Source of the DNA: Spirochaetota bacterium | GTDB lineage: Bacteria > Spirochaetota > B62-G9 | Assembly: GCA_026990615.1 (NCBI GenBank) | Contig: JALXDB010000363.1 | Span: forward strand, 282 to 14,846 | DNA: 14,565 bases | Direction: 5' to 3' | Shown here: piece after piece, positions 1 through 7,652 of the stretch | Position numbering within the stretch: the first letter of the stretch is position 1 | Layout: every line of letters begins with the position of its first letter | Notes under the pieces: generated by a model | Database searches by the model: none | The model's input: the letters and a program-made list of their open reading frames with translations, nothing else | Told to the model about the DNA's origin: nothing | Made by a program: the position numbers and the translations under genes

Positions 1-33
1 AATGATTTTTCTTAACTCTTCTCTTTTAAACAT
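1..33 (-). CDS. 5' end of an unidentified gene running off the left edge
   Basis: Only the first 11 codons are inside the window (MFKREELRKII), so no function can be assigned. The start is well supported. An ATG read leftward is preceded by GGAGG (45-41) with a 7-base spacer, and the frame stays open to the edge. The gene lies 66 bases downstream of the histidine kinase stop in the same direction, so the two are probably co-transcribed. Its Shine-Dalgarno sequence lies inside an inverted repeat (42-97), which suggests translational control or coupling to the kinase. A chance match of RBS and ATG is possible but less likely. Confidence 0.6.
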   Translation of the reverse strand, partial: MFKREELRKII

Positions 34-41
34 TTTCTAAC

Positions 42-97
42 CTCCAGTAATTTTTTTATCGGCCACTTGGAGGAACCTCCAAGTGGTATTACTGGAG
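42..97 (-). promoter_or_regulatory. Nested hairpin enclosing the Shine-Dalgarno site of the next gene
   Basis: Two perfect inverted repeats are nested here. The inner one is 11 bp (63-73 with 76-86). The outer one is 10 bp (42-51 with 88-97) and contains the GGAG of the downstream gene's ribosome-binding site. On the leftward transcript an A-rich stretch, not a U-run, follows the inner hairpin, so it does not look like an intrinsic terminator. The kinase stop codon is 2 bases upstream of the outer arm. A ribosome finishing the kinase would therefore cover that arm and free the ribosome-binding site, a classic layout for translational coupling. The symmetry is seen; the function is inferred. 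Confidence 0.6.
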
Positions 98-99
98 AT

Positions 100-2559
100 T
101 TACACAGTTTTTATTACACAATCTTTAAGGGGGAGTTCTATAACAAATTTTGTACCTTTTCCAAGCTGGCTTTCCACCGAAATTGAGCCACCGTGTATCT
201 CTACTATCTTTTTTACTATACTTAAGCCGCAACCCGATCCTTCAAGGTTCTTATCCCTTGCAACATTCCCCCTATAAAACACTTTAAATATCTTATCAAT
301 CTCCTTTTTATCAATTCCAATCCCGTTGTCTTCAACCTCTATTTTGACTATTCCATTTTTTCTTGATGTACGAACATCAATCTTTATATCATTACTATCT
401 CTATACTTTATAGAATTACCAAACAGATTGGTAAACAACTGAACTATTCTTCCCCTATCTCCATAGATATGCTGAATGTCTCCATGAAATGTTATATCTA
501 AATTTACATCCGATTTTTTTATTGCATTGTACTGAATGAGATAGTCGTGTATTATTTCTTGCAAATCTATCTTTTCATAGTTCAATTCCCGCGTGCCAAC
601 CCTTGAAAGGGTAAGAAGATCATTGATCATTTTGATGGCACTGTCTATGTTCTCACCTATCCTTCTTATTATATACTCATCCTCTTCACTTCTGATAAAC
701 TTCCTAAACTGTTCGGCAATAATATCATTGAAACTTTTAGCTGCATACAGAGGAGTTTTCAGATCATGAGAAACTATATAAACAAACTCTTCAAGTTCCC
801 TGGTTCTTTCCTGAACCATTCTCTCAAGATTTTCCAGGTTTTGAATAAGTTTATTCTCTAGATTGTATCTGTAAATTCCTGATGATAAAACATTGCTTGA
901 TAGCTCTATCATTCTGATATCTCTCAATGTAAATGATTCATTTTCTAAAACAAAGATCCCCAGAACCCCGAGCCTTGCATCTCCAACCTTCAAAGGAACC
1001 GATATAAAGTTCTTTATATTAGAGATGTTCTTTCCAAGCCTGTTCCTGAAAATATTTACAATTTTATCATCAATATCAAGATACCTTGTTGTATCTACCT
1101 CCAGCATTTCTTCCATAAACTCTTTACATTTCTTAATCTTTTCTAAACCTGTATCACATAGGAATTCGCCTTTTTCATGGTTCTGAATATACACCATATC
1201 AAAATCTTTTTTACTCTCATCCCAGAGCGATACTATCAGGTATTTAATATCCAATATATTTATAATATGTGAGGCCGCTTTTGCTAAAAGTTCTTTTCTC
1301 GACCTCGAATTTATCATAAGCCATGTAAGCTGGATTAAACTATCGGCTTTATCAATAAACTTGATATACTCGGTAATATCTCTGTACAATCCAATATAGT
1401 AAACATCCCCATCAAATTCGACCCGATCTATTGAGACTTCGCAATCTACCGTTTGACCTTCCTTTCTCCTTACCACCGTAGTATACACGATGTGTGTTTC
1501 ACCCTCGTTCAATTTTTCGATAGCCTGGTTAAAGTATGAGTAATCTTCAACTTCAAAAAATGACGGGTCTTTGTCAAATACTTCTTCAGGAGAATACCCC
1601 AAAAAGAGCTCCGCACCTCTGTTAATTATGAGCTGTTTTTCCTTTTTGCTATATATAAAGACGGGCTCTCTTGTTGTATTGAATACATCGATCCTGCTTT
1701 TTGATTTTCTCTTCAGTTCGTTAACCCTTCCAAAGGTACCGATGTACATCCTGTGCGGTTCTTTATCCGGATATTCCCAGACAGTTGGTATATGAACCCC
1801 CTGCGTATCAACGACAAACTCCTTATATCCTCCACCCTTTTTCTTGAACTTGATGATTATACCTTTGGAGCCTCTGTCACCAGTTCTCCTCTCCCTGAAT
1901 GCCCTGCTTAATTTATTGAGCTCTTCGGTGGCTATAAGTTCACTGAAGTGCTTGCCTATTATTTCATCCCTTGAAAATCCGAGAATTTTTAGAATCTTGT
2001 CATCCACTGTCTTTAAAATACCGTTGTGATCCACTCCGTAGTAAAACAGCGGACCCTTTTCAGACTCCTCTTTCTTAAGTTCCTGATAAAGATCGAGAAC
2101 CATTGCATGGTTCAACAGTTCATATTTCTTTCTCTCAAGCTCTCTCTTTTTTTTCTTATGGACAAATTCAGCTATATTCAAAATCTTCAATGCATCCTTT
2201 TTGCCAGTTCCCTTTACGGTATCAAGCGGGACAAAATAATCAAAGCTTTCTACTATATCGGGAAGCTTGTCCCGAGTTAGTCCATCACCGGCAACCAGCA
2301 CTGTGGGGGTAACTACAAAAAAATAGGGGAAAAAATCATGTATCTTTTCCCATATCAATTCAGCAGCTTCTTTATCTTCAGAATATATGAATGTCACCAA
2401 GTCCTCAAGGTTTACCTTCCTACTATCTATAAAATCAAAAAAATTTTCTACATTATCAAAGTAATAGGAACTTGTTTTATCAGCCACCTCGTTTGAAATA
2501 TCCACGAGTCCGCTGCCTACAAATACAATGGTAAATCTAACTGCCAATTTATTCTCCAT
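100..2559 (-). CDS. Soluble PAS-PAS-GAF sensor histidine kinase with degenerate receiver-like N-terminus
   Basis: An 819-residue cytoplasmic sensor kinase with no membrane segment or signal peptide. Order: residues ~5-130 look like a receiver fold without the acidic pocket or phospho-Asp (pseudo-receiver); a basic coiled segment ~133-165; PAS at ~170-285; PAS at ~290-400, ending in YRDITEY; GAF-like domain ~405-560; coiled linker ~565-592; HisKA with H-box SHDLKTPL (His598); HATPase_c with N-box TNLFGNSIKY (Asn711, Asn715), G1 DNGIGI (744-749), F-box IFKVFYRG and G2 GSGCGLSIVKKI. All catalytic boxes are intact, so autophosphorylation is expected; PAS and GAF would sense a cytoplasmic or small-molecule signal. 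No cognate regulator is adjacent in the operon; the divergent REC-HD-GYP gene is the nearest candidate. The start ATG has only a weak ribosome-binding site; a TATAAT box lies about 45 bases upstream. Confidence 0.9.
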   Translation of the reverse strand: MENKLAVRFTIVFVGSGLVDISNEVADKTSSYYFDNVENFFDFIDSRKVNLEDLVTFIYSEDKEAAELIWEKIHDFFPYFFVVTPTVLVAGDGLTRDKLPDIVESFDYFVPLDTVKGTGKKDALKILNIAEFVHKKKKRELERKKYELLNHAMVLDLYQELKKEESEKGPLFYYGVDHNGILKTVDDKILKILGFSRDEIIGKHFSELIATEELNKLSRAFRERRTGDRGSKGIIIKFKKKGGGYKEFVVDTQGVHIPTVWEYPDKEPHRMYIGTFGRVNELKRKSKSRIDVFNTTREPVFIYSKKEKQLIINRGAELFLGYSPEEVFDKDPSFFEVEDYSYFNQAIEKLNEGETHIVYTTVVRRKEGQTVDCEVSIDRVEFDGDVYYIGLYRDITEYIKFIDKADSLIQLTWLMINSRSRKELLAKAASHIINILDIKYLIVSLWDESKKDFDMVYIQNHEKGEFLCDTGLEKIKKCKEFMEEMLEVDTTRYLDIDDKIVNIFRNRLGKNISNIKNFISVPLKVGDARLGVLGIFVLENESFTLRDIRMIELSSNVLSSGIYRYNLENKLIQNLENLERMVQERTRELEEFVYIVSHDLKTPLYAAKSFNDIIAEQFRKFIRSEEDEYIIRRIGENIDSAIKMINDLLTLSRVGTRELNYEKIDLQEIIHDYLIQYNAIKKSDVNLDITFHGDIQHIYGDRGRIVQLFTNLFGNSIKYRDSNDIKIDVRTSRKNGIVKIEVEDNGIGIDKKEIDKIFKVFYRGNVARDKNLEGSGCGLSIVKKIVEIHGGSISVESQLGKGTKFVIELPLKDCVIKTV

Positions 2560-2604
2560 AAAAATAGATCCCGTTTTTTAAAAATTTTCTAACACCAGAA
2601 TCAA

Positions 2605-2610
2605 ATTATA
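2605..2610 (-). promoter_or_regulatory. Likely -10 box for the histidine kinase
   Basis: Read leftward this is TATAAT, about 45 bases before the kinase start and just past the clpB terminator. The kinase is therefore probably a separate transcription unit. No good -35 box is visible at the usual spacing. Confidence 0.4.
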
Positions 2611-2644
2611 ATCGATATTTATTTCATTTTCACACATATTGAAC

Positions 2645-2679
2645 AAAAAAAAAGGGGATGGCATTACTGCACATCCCCT
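2645..2679 (-). terminator. Intrinsic terminator of clpB
   Basis: Read leftward, the sequence forms GGGGATG...CATCCCC (arms 2672-2678 and 2654-2660) with an inner GCA/TGC extension, followed directly by a run of T residues (2653-2645). This is a textbook Rho-independent terminator, beginning about 23 bases past the clpB stop codon. Confidence 0.92.
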
Positions 2680-2701
2680 GGGTTGAGCTTAATTTAAATA
2701 A

Positions 2702-5332
2702 TTAGCTTTCAACTTTAATCTTATCTTTAGCCTTCTTTTTTTCAAAAATTATATTTCCGTTCTTTGCATCCACAACTACAATGTCTCCATCCTTGAAATT
2801 GCCCTTAATTATCTCCTTTGCAAGCGGAGTTTCGACAAGGTTTTGTATTGTTCTTCTTAAAGGTCTGGCTCCATAGTTTATGTCATAACCCTTTTCCGCA
2901 AGAAGTTCAACAGCCCTATCTGTAAACTCGAGCTCCAGTCCTCTTTCCTTGATTCTCTCAGCCAGATACTTGAGCTGCAACTTTGCAATATCTATGATAT
3001 TCTCTTTGGACAGGGAGTGGAATACAACTATTTCATCAACCCTGTTCAAAAACTCAGGCCTGAAGCTCTTCTTCAGGATATCCATTACCATGGCCTTCAT
3101 CTCTTCATAGGACGTACCTTTGTTTTCATAGTAATCGATTATATACTCGGAACCAAGGTTCGAGGTCATAATAATAACGGTGTTTTTAAAGTTCACCGTT
3201 CTTCCGTGACTGTCAGTCAGTCTACCATCTTCTAGGATCTGAAGGAGAATATTAAACACATCGGGATGAGCCTTCTCAATCTCGTCGAGCAGCACCACCG
3301 AATAGGGCTTTCTCCTCACAGCCTCCGTAAGCTGACCGCCTTCATCATATCCAACATATCCGGGTGGAGCACCGATGAGCTTTGCAACTGTGTGTCTCTC
3401 CATATATTCTGACATATCGAGTCTTATCATATTCTTTTCATCATCAAACAGAAACTCTGCAAGGGTCCTCGCAAGCTCAGTTTTACCGACTCCAGTAGGT
3501 CCAAGAAATATGAAACTTCCGATTGGCCTGTTGGGATCTTTAATTCCAGCTCTGGCCCTTATGATAGCATCTGATACCGCCTTGACGGCCTCATCCTGTC
3601 CAATTACTCTCTCGTGGAGATGCTCTTCAAGGTGGATAAGCTTCTCCATCTCTCCCTGCATTAGTTTGGAAACAGGTATCTTGGTCCACTTCGATATAAT
3701 CTCTGCAATATCCTCTTCATCAACCTCTTCCTTTAGAAGTCTGTCGCCCTTCTTGCTCTCCTCCTCCAATTTCTTATTCAGCTCTTCATACTGCTTCTCG
3801 AGCTCCATTAATTTTCCGTATTTAAGCTCTGCTACTTTATTTAAATCGTAATTCCTCTCTGCCTTCTCAATTTCGAACTTCACCTGTTCGATCTGCTCTC
3901 TAAGTTCCCTCACCTTCTGGATCTGAGACTTTTCCTGCTCCCATTTGGATTTGAGATAATTGGCCTTCTCTTTAAGATCGGCGAGTTCTTTCTCAATCTT
4001 CTGAAGCCTCTCCTTAGAAGCCTCATCCTTCTCCTTTCTCAGAGCTTCCCTCTCGATTTCAAGCTGCATTATTCTTCTCATTATCTCATCAAGCTCAGAC
4101 GGCATGGAGTCTATTTCGGTTCTCAGCTTGGCGGCAGCTTCATCAATAAGGTCAATGGCCTTATCGGGAAGGAACCTATCGCTTATATACCTATCGCTGA
4201 GAACCGCAGCAGCAACCAGAGCGCTGTCCTTTATCCTTACTCCATGATGAAGCTCATACCTCTCCTTCAATCCTCTGAGTATCGATATAGTATCTTCAAC
4301 TGTAGGAGGATTTACTATTATAGGCTGAAATCTTCTTTCAAGTGCGGGGTCCTTCTCTATATACTTTCTGTATTCGTTTAGAGTGGTTGCACCGATGCAG
4401 TGAAGCTCTCCCCTTGCCAGCATGGGCTTGAGCATGTTGCCTGCGTCAATAGCCCCTTCAGCTGCTCCCGCTCCAACTACTGTATGAAGCTCATCAATAA
4501 ATAGAATTATTCTACCTTCCGACTCCTGAACTTCCTTTAAAACAGCCTTTAGTCTTTCTTCAAACTCGCCTCTAAACTTTGCACCCGCCAGAAGAGCGCC
4601 CATATCGAGTGCCACAATCCTCTTATCTTTAAGCCCCTCGGGAACATCACCGCTGACAATCCTCTGGGCAAGACCCTCCACTATAGCAGTCTTCCCAACA
4701 CCAGGTTCACCGATCAATACAGGATTATTCTTCGTTCTTCTCGACAGAACCTGAATCACCCTTCTTATCTCTTCGTCCCTGCCAATTACAGGGTCAAGTT
4801 TTCCTTTTCTTGCTCTTTCGGTTAGGTCAACAGCATACCTTTCAAGTGCCTGGTACGTAGCTTCTGGATTGGGACTTGTTATTCTCTGGTTACCTCGAAT
4901 ATCCTTCAGGGCAGTTAATACTCTGTCCCTGGTGATTCCTAAACTTTTAAGTATATTTCCGCTGTCTCCATCATCGTCAGTCAAAGAGACAAAAAGATGT
5001 TCTGTACTTATATACTCATCTTTTAAAGCATTTGCCTCTTTCTCTGCTGCTGCAAGAAGACTGTTCAATCTGGCAGAAATATAAACCGTACCGCCAGCTC
5101 CAGGGCCAGAAACTCTTGGCCGTTTTGACAAAACCTCATCAACGGAATCCTCAACAGTTTTAACATCTACATTCAACTTTTTTAAGATCTGTGGAACAAC
5201 ACCATTTTCCTGCCTCAGCAAAGCAAGAAGCAAGTGCTCATTATCAATCTGTTGATGTCCATACTCACCCGCTATAAGCTGAGCATTGCTCAAAGCCTCC
5301 TGCGCCATCTCTGTAAATTTATTTATATCCAT
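2702..5332 (-). CDS. clpB: ATP-dependent disaggregase ClpB (Hsp100)
   Basis: An 876-residue full-length ClpB, the hexameric AAA+ chaperone that threads aggregated proteins through its pore together with DnaK/DnaJ/GrpE. Domains: two N-terminal Clp_N repeats (~1-150); AAA-1 with Walker A GEPGVGKT (208-215), Walker B ILFIDE (~276-281) and pore loop [10 protein letters not shown] (pore aromatic is Phe253, where E. coli has Tyr); the long coiled-coil M-domain (~405-530) that separates ClpB from ClpA and ClpX; AAA-2 with Walker A GPTGVGKT (611-618), Walker B VVLLDE (679-684), pore loop GYVGYDEGG and sensor TSNLGSE. The ClpP-binding tripeptide loop of ClpA/ClpC was not seen. The start ATG follows AGGAGGAG with a 5-base spacer. 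It stands alone, divergent from the HD-GYP gene, with its own terminator. No CIRCE element or HrcA gene is visible. Confidence 0.97.
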   Translation of the reverse strand: MDINKFTEMAQEALSNAQLIAGEYGHQQIDNEHLLLALLRQENGVVPQILKKLNVDVKTVEDSVDEVLSKRPRVSGPGAGGTVYISARLNSLLAAAEKEANALKDEYISTEHLFVSLTDDDGDSGNILKSLGITRDRVLTALKDIRGNQRITSPNPEATYQALERYAVDLTERARKGKLDPVIGRDEEIRRVIQVLSRRTKNNPVLIGEPGVGKTAIVEGLAQRIVSGDVPEGLKDKRIVALDMGALLAGAKFRGEFEERLKAVLKEVQESEGRIILFIDELHTVVGAGAAEGAIDAGNMLKPMLARGELHCIGATTLNEYRKYIEKDPALERRFQPIIVNPPTVEDTISILRGLKERYELHHGVRIKDSALVAAAVLSDRYISDRFLPDKAIDLIDEAAAKLRTEIDSMPSELDEIMRRIMQLEIEREALRKEKDEASKERLQKIEKELADLKEKANYLKSKWEQEKSQIQKVRELREQIEQVKFEIEKAERNYDLNKVAELKYGKLMELEKQYEELNKKLEEESKKGDRLLKEEVDEEDIAEIISKWTKIPVSKLMQGEMEKLIHLEEHLHERVIGQDEAVKAVSDAIIRARAGIKDPNRPIGSFIFLGPTGVGKTELARTLAEFLFDDEKNMIRLDMSEYMERHTVAKLIGAPPGYVGYDEGGQLTEAVRRKPYSVVLLDEIEKAHPDVFNILLQILEDGRLTDSHGRTVNFKNTVIIMTSNLGSEYIIDYYENKGTSYEEMKAMVMDILKKSFRPEFLNRVDEIVVFHSLSKENIIDIAKLQLKYLAERIKERGLELEFTDRAVELLAEKGYDINYGARPLRRTIQNLVETPLAKEIIKGNFKDGDIVVVDAKNGNIIFEKKKAKDKIKVES

Positions 5333-5336
5333 AGTT

Positions 5337-5344
5337 CTCCTCCT
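5337..5344 (-). promoter_or_regulatory. Strong ribosome-binding site of clpB
   Basis: Read leftward this is AGGAGGAG, 4 to 6 bases from the ATG depending on alignment to the anti-SD. It is much stronger than the sites of the kinase or of the first cyclase, in keeping with an abundant stress protein. Confidence 0.8.
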
Positions 5345-5494
5345 GTCTTATTTAATTTCGCAAATATTATAGCAACTATTATGCCAATAATGAGCATATT
5401 TATAATTTTTACAGCGACGTAACTCATTAAACCGCAATTAGTTACAAATGTACATTACAATTATCTATTAAACAAATCATATATAGTACAAACC

Positions 5495-5532
5495 GTATCA
5501 TTATGATGCATACAAATGTATCATAATGATAC
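5495..5532. promoter_or_regulatory. Tandem palindromic operator between clpB and the HD-GYP gene
   Basis: Two copies of a 15-bp palindrome are present. GTATCATAATGATAC (5518-5532) is perfect, and GTATCATTATGATGC (5495-5509) differs at the centre and at one flank base. The centres are 23 bp apart, about two helical turns, so two dimers would bind the same DNA face. The whole segment can also fold as a 17-bp stem (5495-5511 with 5516-5532, one G.T pair). No T-run follows, so it is not a terminator. The site is 119 bases upstream of the HD-GYP start and about 160 bases upstream of clpB. The regulator is unknown. The symmetry is reminiscent of Fur/PerR-type or other dimeric repressor boxes, but I cannot assign it. 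Confidence 0.6.
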
Positions 5533-5630
5533 ACCTATTTTATATTCTCAAATGCGAAAAAAAATTGGATATTTAAAATTCAATCAACTATTATTATAAA
5601 TAAATTGTTATAAATTTGCTATATATCTAT

Positions 5631-5636
5631 TATAAT
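5631..5636 (+). promoter_or_regulatory. -10 box of the REC-HD-GYP gene
   Basis: TATAAT lies only 14 bases before the ATG, so transcription would begin about 7-8 bases upstream of the start codon, giving an almost leaderless mRNA. The upstream -35 match is poor (TTATAA at 17 bp spacing or TTGTTA at 20 bp), which suggests help from an activator. Confidence 0.5.
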
Positions 5637-5650
5637 CCGGGATTGAGTAA

Positions 5651-6763
5651 ATGAAAGAAAAACCTTACATCCTTATAGCAGACGACGAAGATGCAAACAG
5701 AAAGCTCCTATTAGACTTTTTAACGTCCCTCGGATACAATGTTATGGAAGCTTCAAACGGCCAGGAGGCCCTCGAGCAGGTTCTAAAACATAAGCCCGAT
5801 ATAATTGTTCTGGATATAAATATGCCCATTCTGGATGGATACGAAGTACTAAAGGTTATAAAATCAAATCCTGATACAAGAATAATTCCAGTAATAATCA
5901 TTACTGGCCTCGGTGACAATGAAAGCCATATAAAGGCTGTCGAACTTGGAGCCGACGATTTTTTAATAAAACCATTTAACATTCATTTTCTCAGAGCAAG
6001 GATAAGGTCCCTTTTAACAATAAAGATGCTCTACGACCTGACCAGAAAATACCAGAAAAGACTTGAAGAGAATAATCTTGAACTTCTCAACGAATTGGTA
6101 AAAACCCAGGAAATAACAATAGTAGCCCTTGCAAAACTTGCAGAGTTCAGGGACCCGGAAACAGGAGAACACCTTGAAAGAATGAGGGAGTATGTTAGGG
6201 TTCTTACGACAGAACTTAAAAGAATGGGAAAATATGAAAAATATATAGATGAAAAATACATCGAAAACATTTATAAATCCACGCCTCTTCACGACATCGG
6301 AAAGGTAGGAATTCCAGATCATATACTATTAAAACCAAGTAAATTAACACCGGATGAGTTTGAAATTATGAAGAAACATACGATAATTGGAGGGGATGCA
6401 ATAAAATCTGCTATTGAAGAGGCGGGCATGCAAACTTCTTTCCTTGACATGGCAAAACATATTGCCTACAATCACCATGAAAAATGGGATGGGACAGGCT
6501 ACCCGTTTGGTTTAAAAGGTGAAGACATACCGCTCTCGGCAAGAATCACTGCTGTAGCAGATGTATACGATGCATTAACAAGTCGAAGGGTATATAAGGA
6601 TGCCTACAGGCATGAAGTTGCAAAAGAAATCATCTCCTCAGAAGCAGGTAAACATTTCGACCCCGAAGTAGTCGAGGCTTTTTTCAACAGAGAAGAGGAG
6701 TTCATTGAATTAAAAGAAAAGTACAAAGATAGATTTGACCAGAGTGATATCCTTCAAAAATAA
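5651..6763 (+). CDS. Response regulator with HD-GYP c-di-GMP phosphodiesterase domain
   Basis: A 370-residue two-domain regulator of RpfG type. Residues ~5-120 are a CheY-like receiver with the acidic pair Asp11/Asp12, phospho-acceptor Asp55, Thr85 and Lys107. A helical linker (~121-150) leads into an HD-GYP domain (~150-350) with His174, HD pair His214-Asp215, His243, HH pair His275-His276, GTGYP (281-285) and Asp304, the metal-binding and signature set of active enzymes. The family hydrolyses c-di-GMP to pGpG or GMP. Phosphorylation of Asp55 presumably gates activity; the oppositely oriented histidine kinase 3 kb away is a plausible but unproven partner. No clear Shine-Dalgarno is seen, and the ATG was kept because it directly precedes the first receiver strand. 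It may be read through into the DUF445 gene, 154 bases downstream. Confidence 0.93.
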   Translation: MKEKPYILIADDEDANRKLLLDFLTSLGYNVMEASNGQEALEQVLKHKPDIIVLDINMPILDGYEVLKVIKSNPDTRIIPVIIITGLGDNESHIKAVELGADDFLIKPFNIHFLRARIRSLLTIKMLYDLTRKYQKRLEENNLELLNELVKTQEITIVALAKLAEFRDPETGEHLERMREYVRVLTTELKRMGKYEKYIDEKYIENIYKSTPLHDIGKVGIPDHILLKPSKLTPDEFEIMKKHTIIGGDAIKSAIEEAGMQTSFLDMAKHIAYNHHEKWDGTGYPFGLKGEDIPLSARITAVADVYDALTSRRVYKDAYRHEVAKEIISSEAGKHFDPEVVEAFFNREEEFIELKEKYKDRFDQSDILQK

Positions 6764-6917
6764 CTAAATACTAGAACCCCTCATAAAAGAACTTAAAGTC
6801 GATTTAATTTTGTAATTCTTTTTTTCATCGAAAATAATTAAGTTTCTAATTGTAAAATTATTATAAAACCCATAACTTTATAGAAATACAGATTCCCTAA
6901 TAACATGGAAAATAACA

Positions 6918-7463
6918 GTGAATATTATAAAATTTCTGATCTATCCATCAATTGGAGCATTTTTAGGTTTTATCACAAACTTCATAGCAATAAAACTCCT
7001 CTTTAGACCAAGGCGAAAAATATTTGGTATACAGGGACTTTTGCCCAAAAGACAGAAAGAGCTGGCAAAAAAAGCCGGCGAAATAGTCAACAACTATCTT
7101 GTAAACAGCGAAGATATTAGAATGCAGCTTGATAAAACATCCCTTGAGAAGGCAGTTGATAACTATCTGGATAGAAATAGAAATCCACTGTGGGATTTTG
7201 GGATAGCACGTAAACTTGCAAAAAATATTATTGTTGCCCTCTTGATCGATAAAGACGGATATTTCAATAGAAACATAATTGAATCTATAATTCACAACGA
7301 AATGGTCCTAAACATTGTGCAAAAAAAGATAGAAGAGTTCGATATAATTAAACTTGAAGGCCTTGTGAAAAAGGCATCGGGACCGGAAATAAGGTTTATA
7401 ATCGTAACAGGAGCTGTACTTGGATTTTTAATAGGACTGGTTGAATCCTTTATAGGATTTTAA
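6918..7463 (+). CDS. DUF445 family membrane protein (short form)
   Basis: A 181-residue protein with one hydrophobic segment at each end (~5-29 and ~158-180) and a charged helical middle. The N-terminus carries the DUF445 signature: TNFIAIKLLFRP (20-31), then GLLPKRQKELAKKAG (40-54). DUF445 proteins are inner-membrane proteins of unknown function, often about 400 residues; this is a compact version like the YheB-type proteins, with both termini in the membrane. The proposed GTG start has only a weak GGAAA upstream. The ATG at 6905 is in another frame, and there is no in-frame ATG before the conserved motif, so GTG is the best choice. It lies in the same direction as the HD-GYP gene and may be co-transcribed with it. 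Confidence 0.8.
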   Translation: MNIIKFLIYPSIGAFLGFITNFIAIKLLFRPRRKIFGIQGLLPKRQKELAKKAGEIVNNYLVNSEDIRMQLDKTSLEKAVDNYLDRNRNPLWDFGIARKLAKNIIVALLIDKDGYFNRNIIESIIHNEMVLNIVQKKIEEFDIIKLEGLVKKASGPEIRFIIVTGAVLGFLIGLVESFIGF

Positions 7464-7578
7464 GAAAACTAAACTTTTTTGTAAAATTCATCTTTCCAAC
7501 TACAGACAATCTCACACTTTGTACTAATAACAATTTATTCGATAATCTACTAAATTGTTGATAAATATTTAAATAAAA

Positions 7579-7610
7579 ATATTGATGTTAATATCAATAT
7601 CATTTATAAT
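7579..7610 (+). promoter_or_regulatory. Promoter of the first cyclase, with an 8-bp inverted repeat over the -35 box
   Basis: TTGATG (7582-7587) and TATAAT (7605-7610) are separated by 17 bp, so this is a good sigma70-type promoter starting near 7617 and leaving a leader of about 36 bases. A perfect inverted repeat, ATATTGAT-N6-ATCAATAT (7579-7600), covers the -35 box and half the spacer. That is where a repressor would act. The binding protein is unknown. Confidence 0.6.
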
Positions 7611-7652
7611 AATAGTACAATTTGTGAAAATTTACATAAACATCTTACTCAA

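Noticed and set aside
63..86. Intrinsic terminator after the histidine kinase
   Set aside because: The hairpin is strong, but the leftward transcript continues into an A-rich stretch, not U-rich, and a ribosome-binding site with an ATG follows at once.
3375..3851. Forward-strand open frame of 158 codons inside clpB
   Set aside because: It is antisense to conserved ClpB sequence, its Ser-rich low-complexity product mirrors the coiled-coil codons, and it has no ribosome-binding site.
5345..5650. CIRCE or sigma32-type heat-shock promoter for clpB
   Set aside because: No TTAGCACTC-N9-GAGTGCTAA repeat or CTTGAA/CCCCAT pattern was found.
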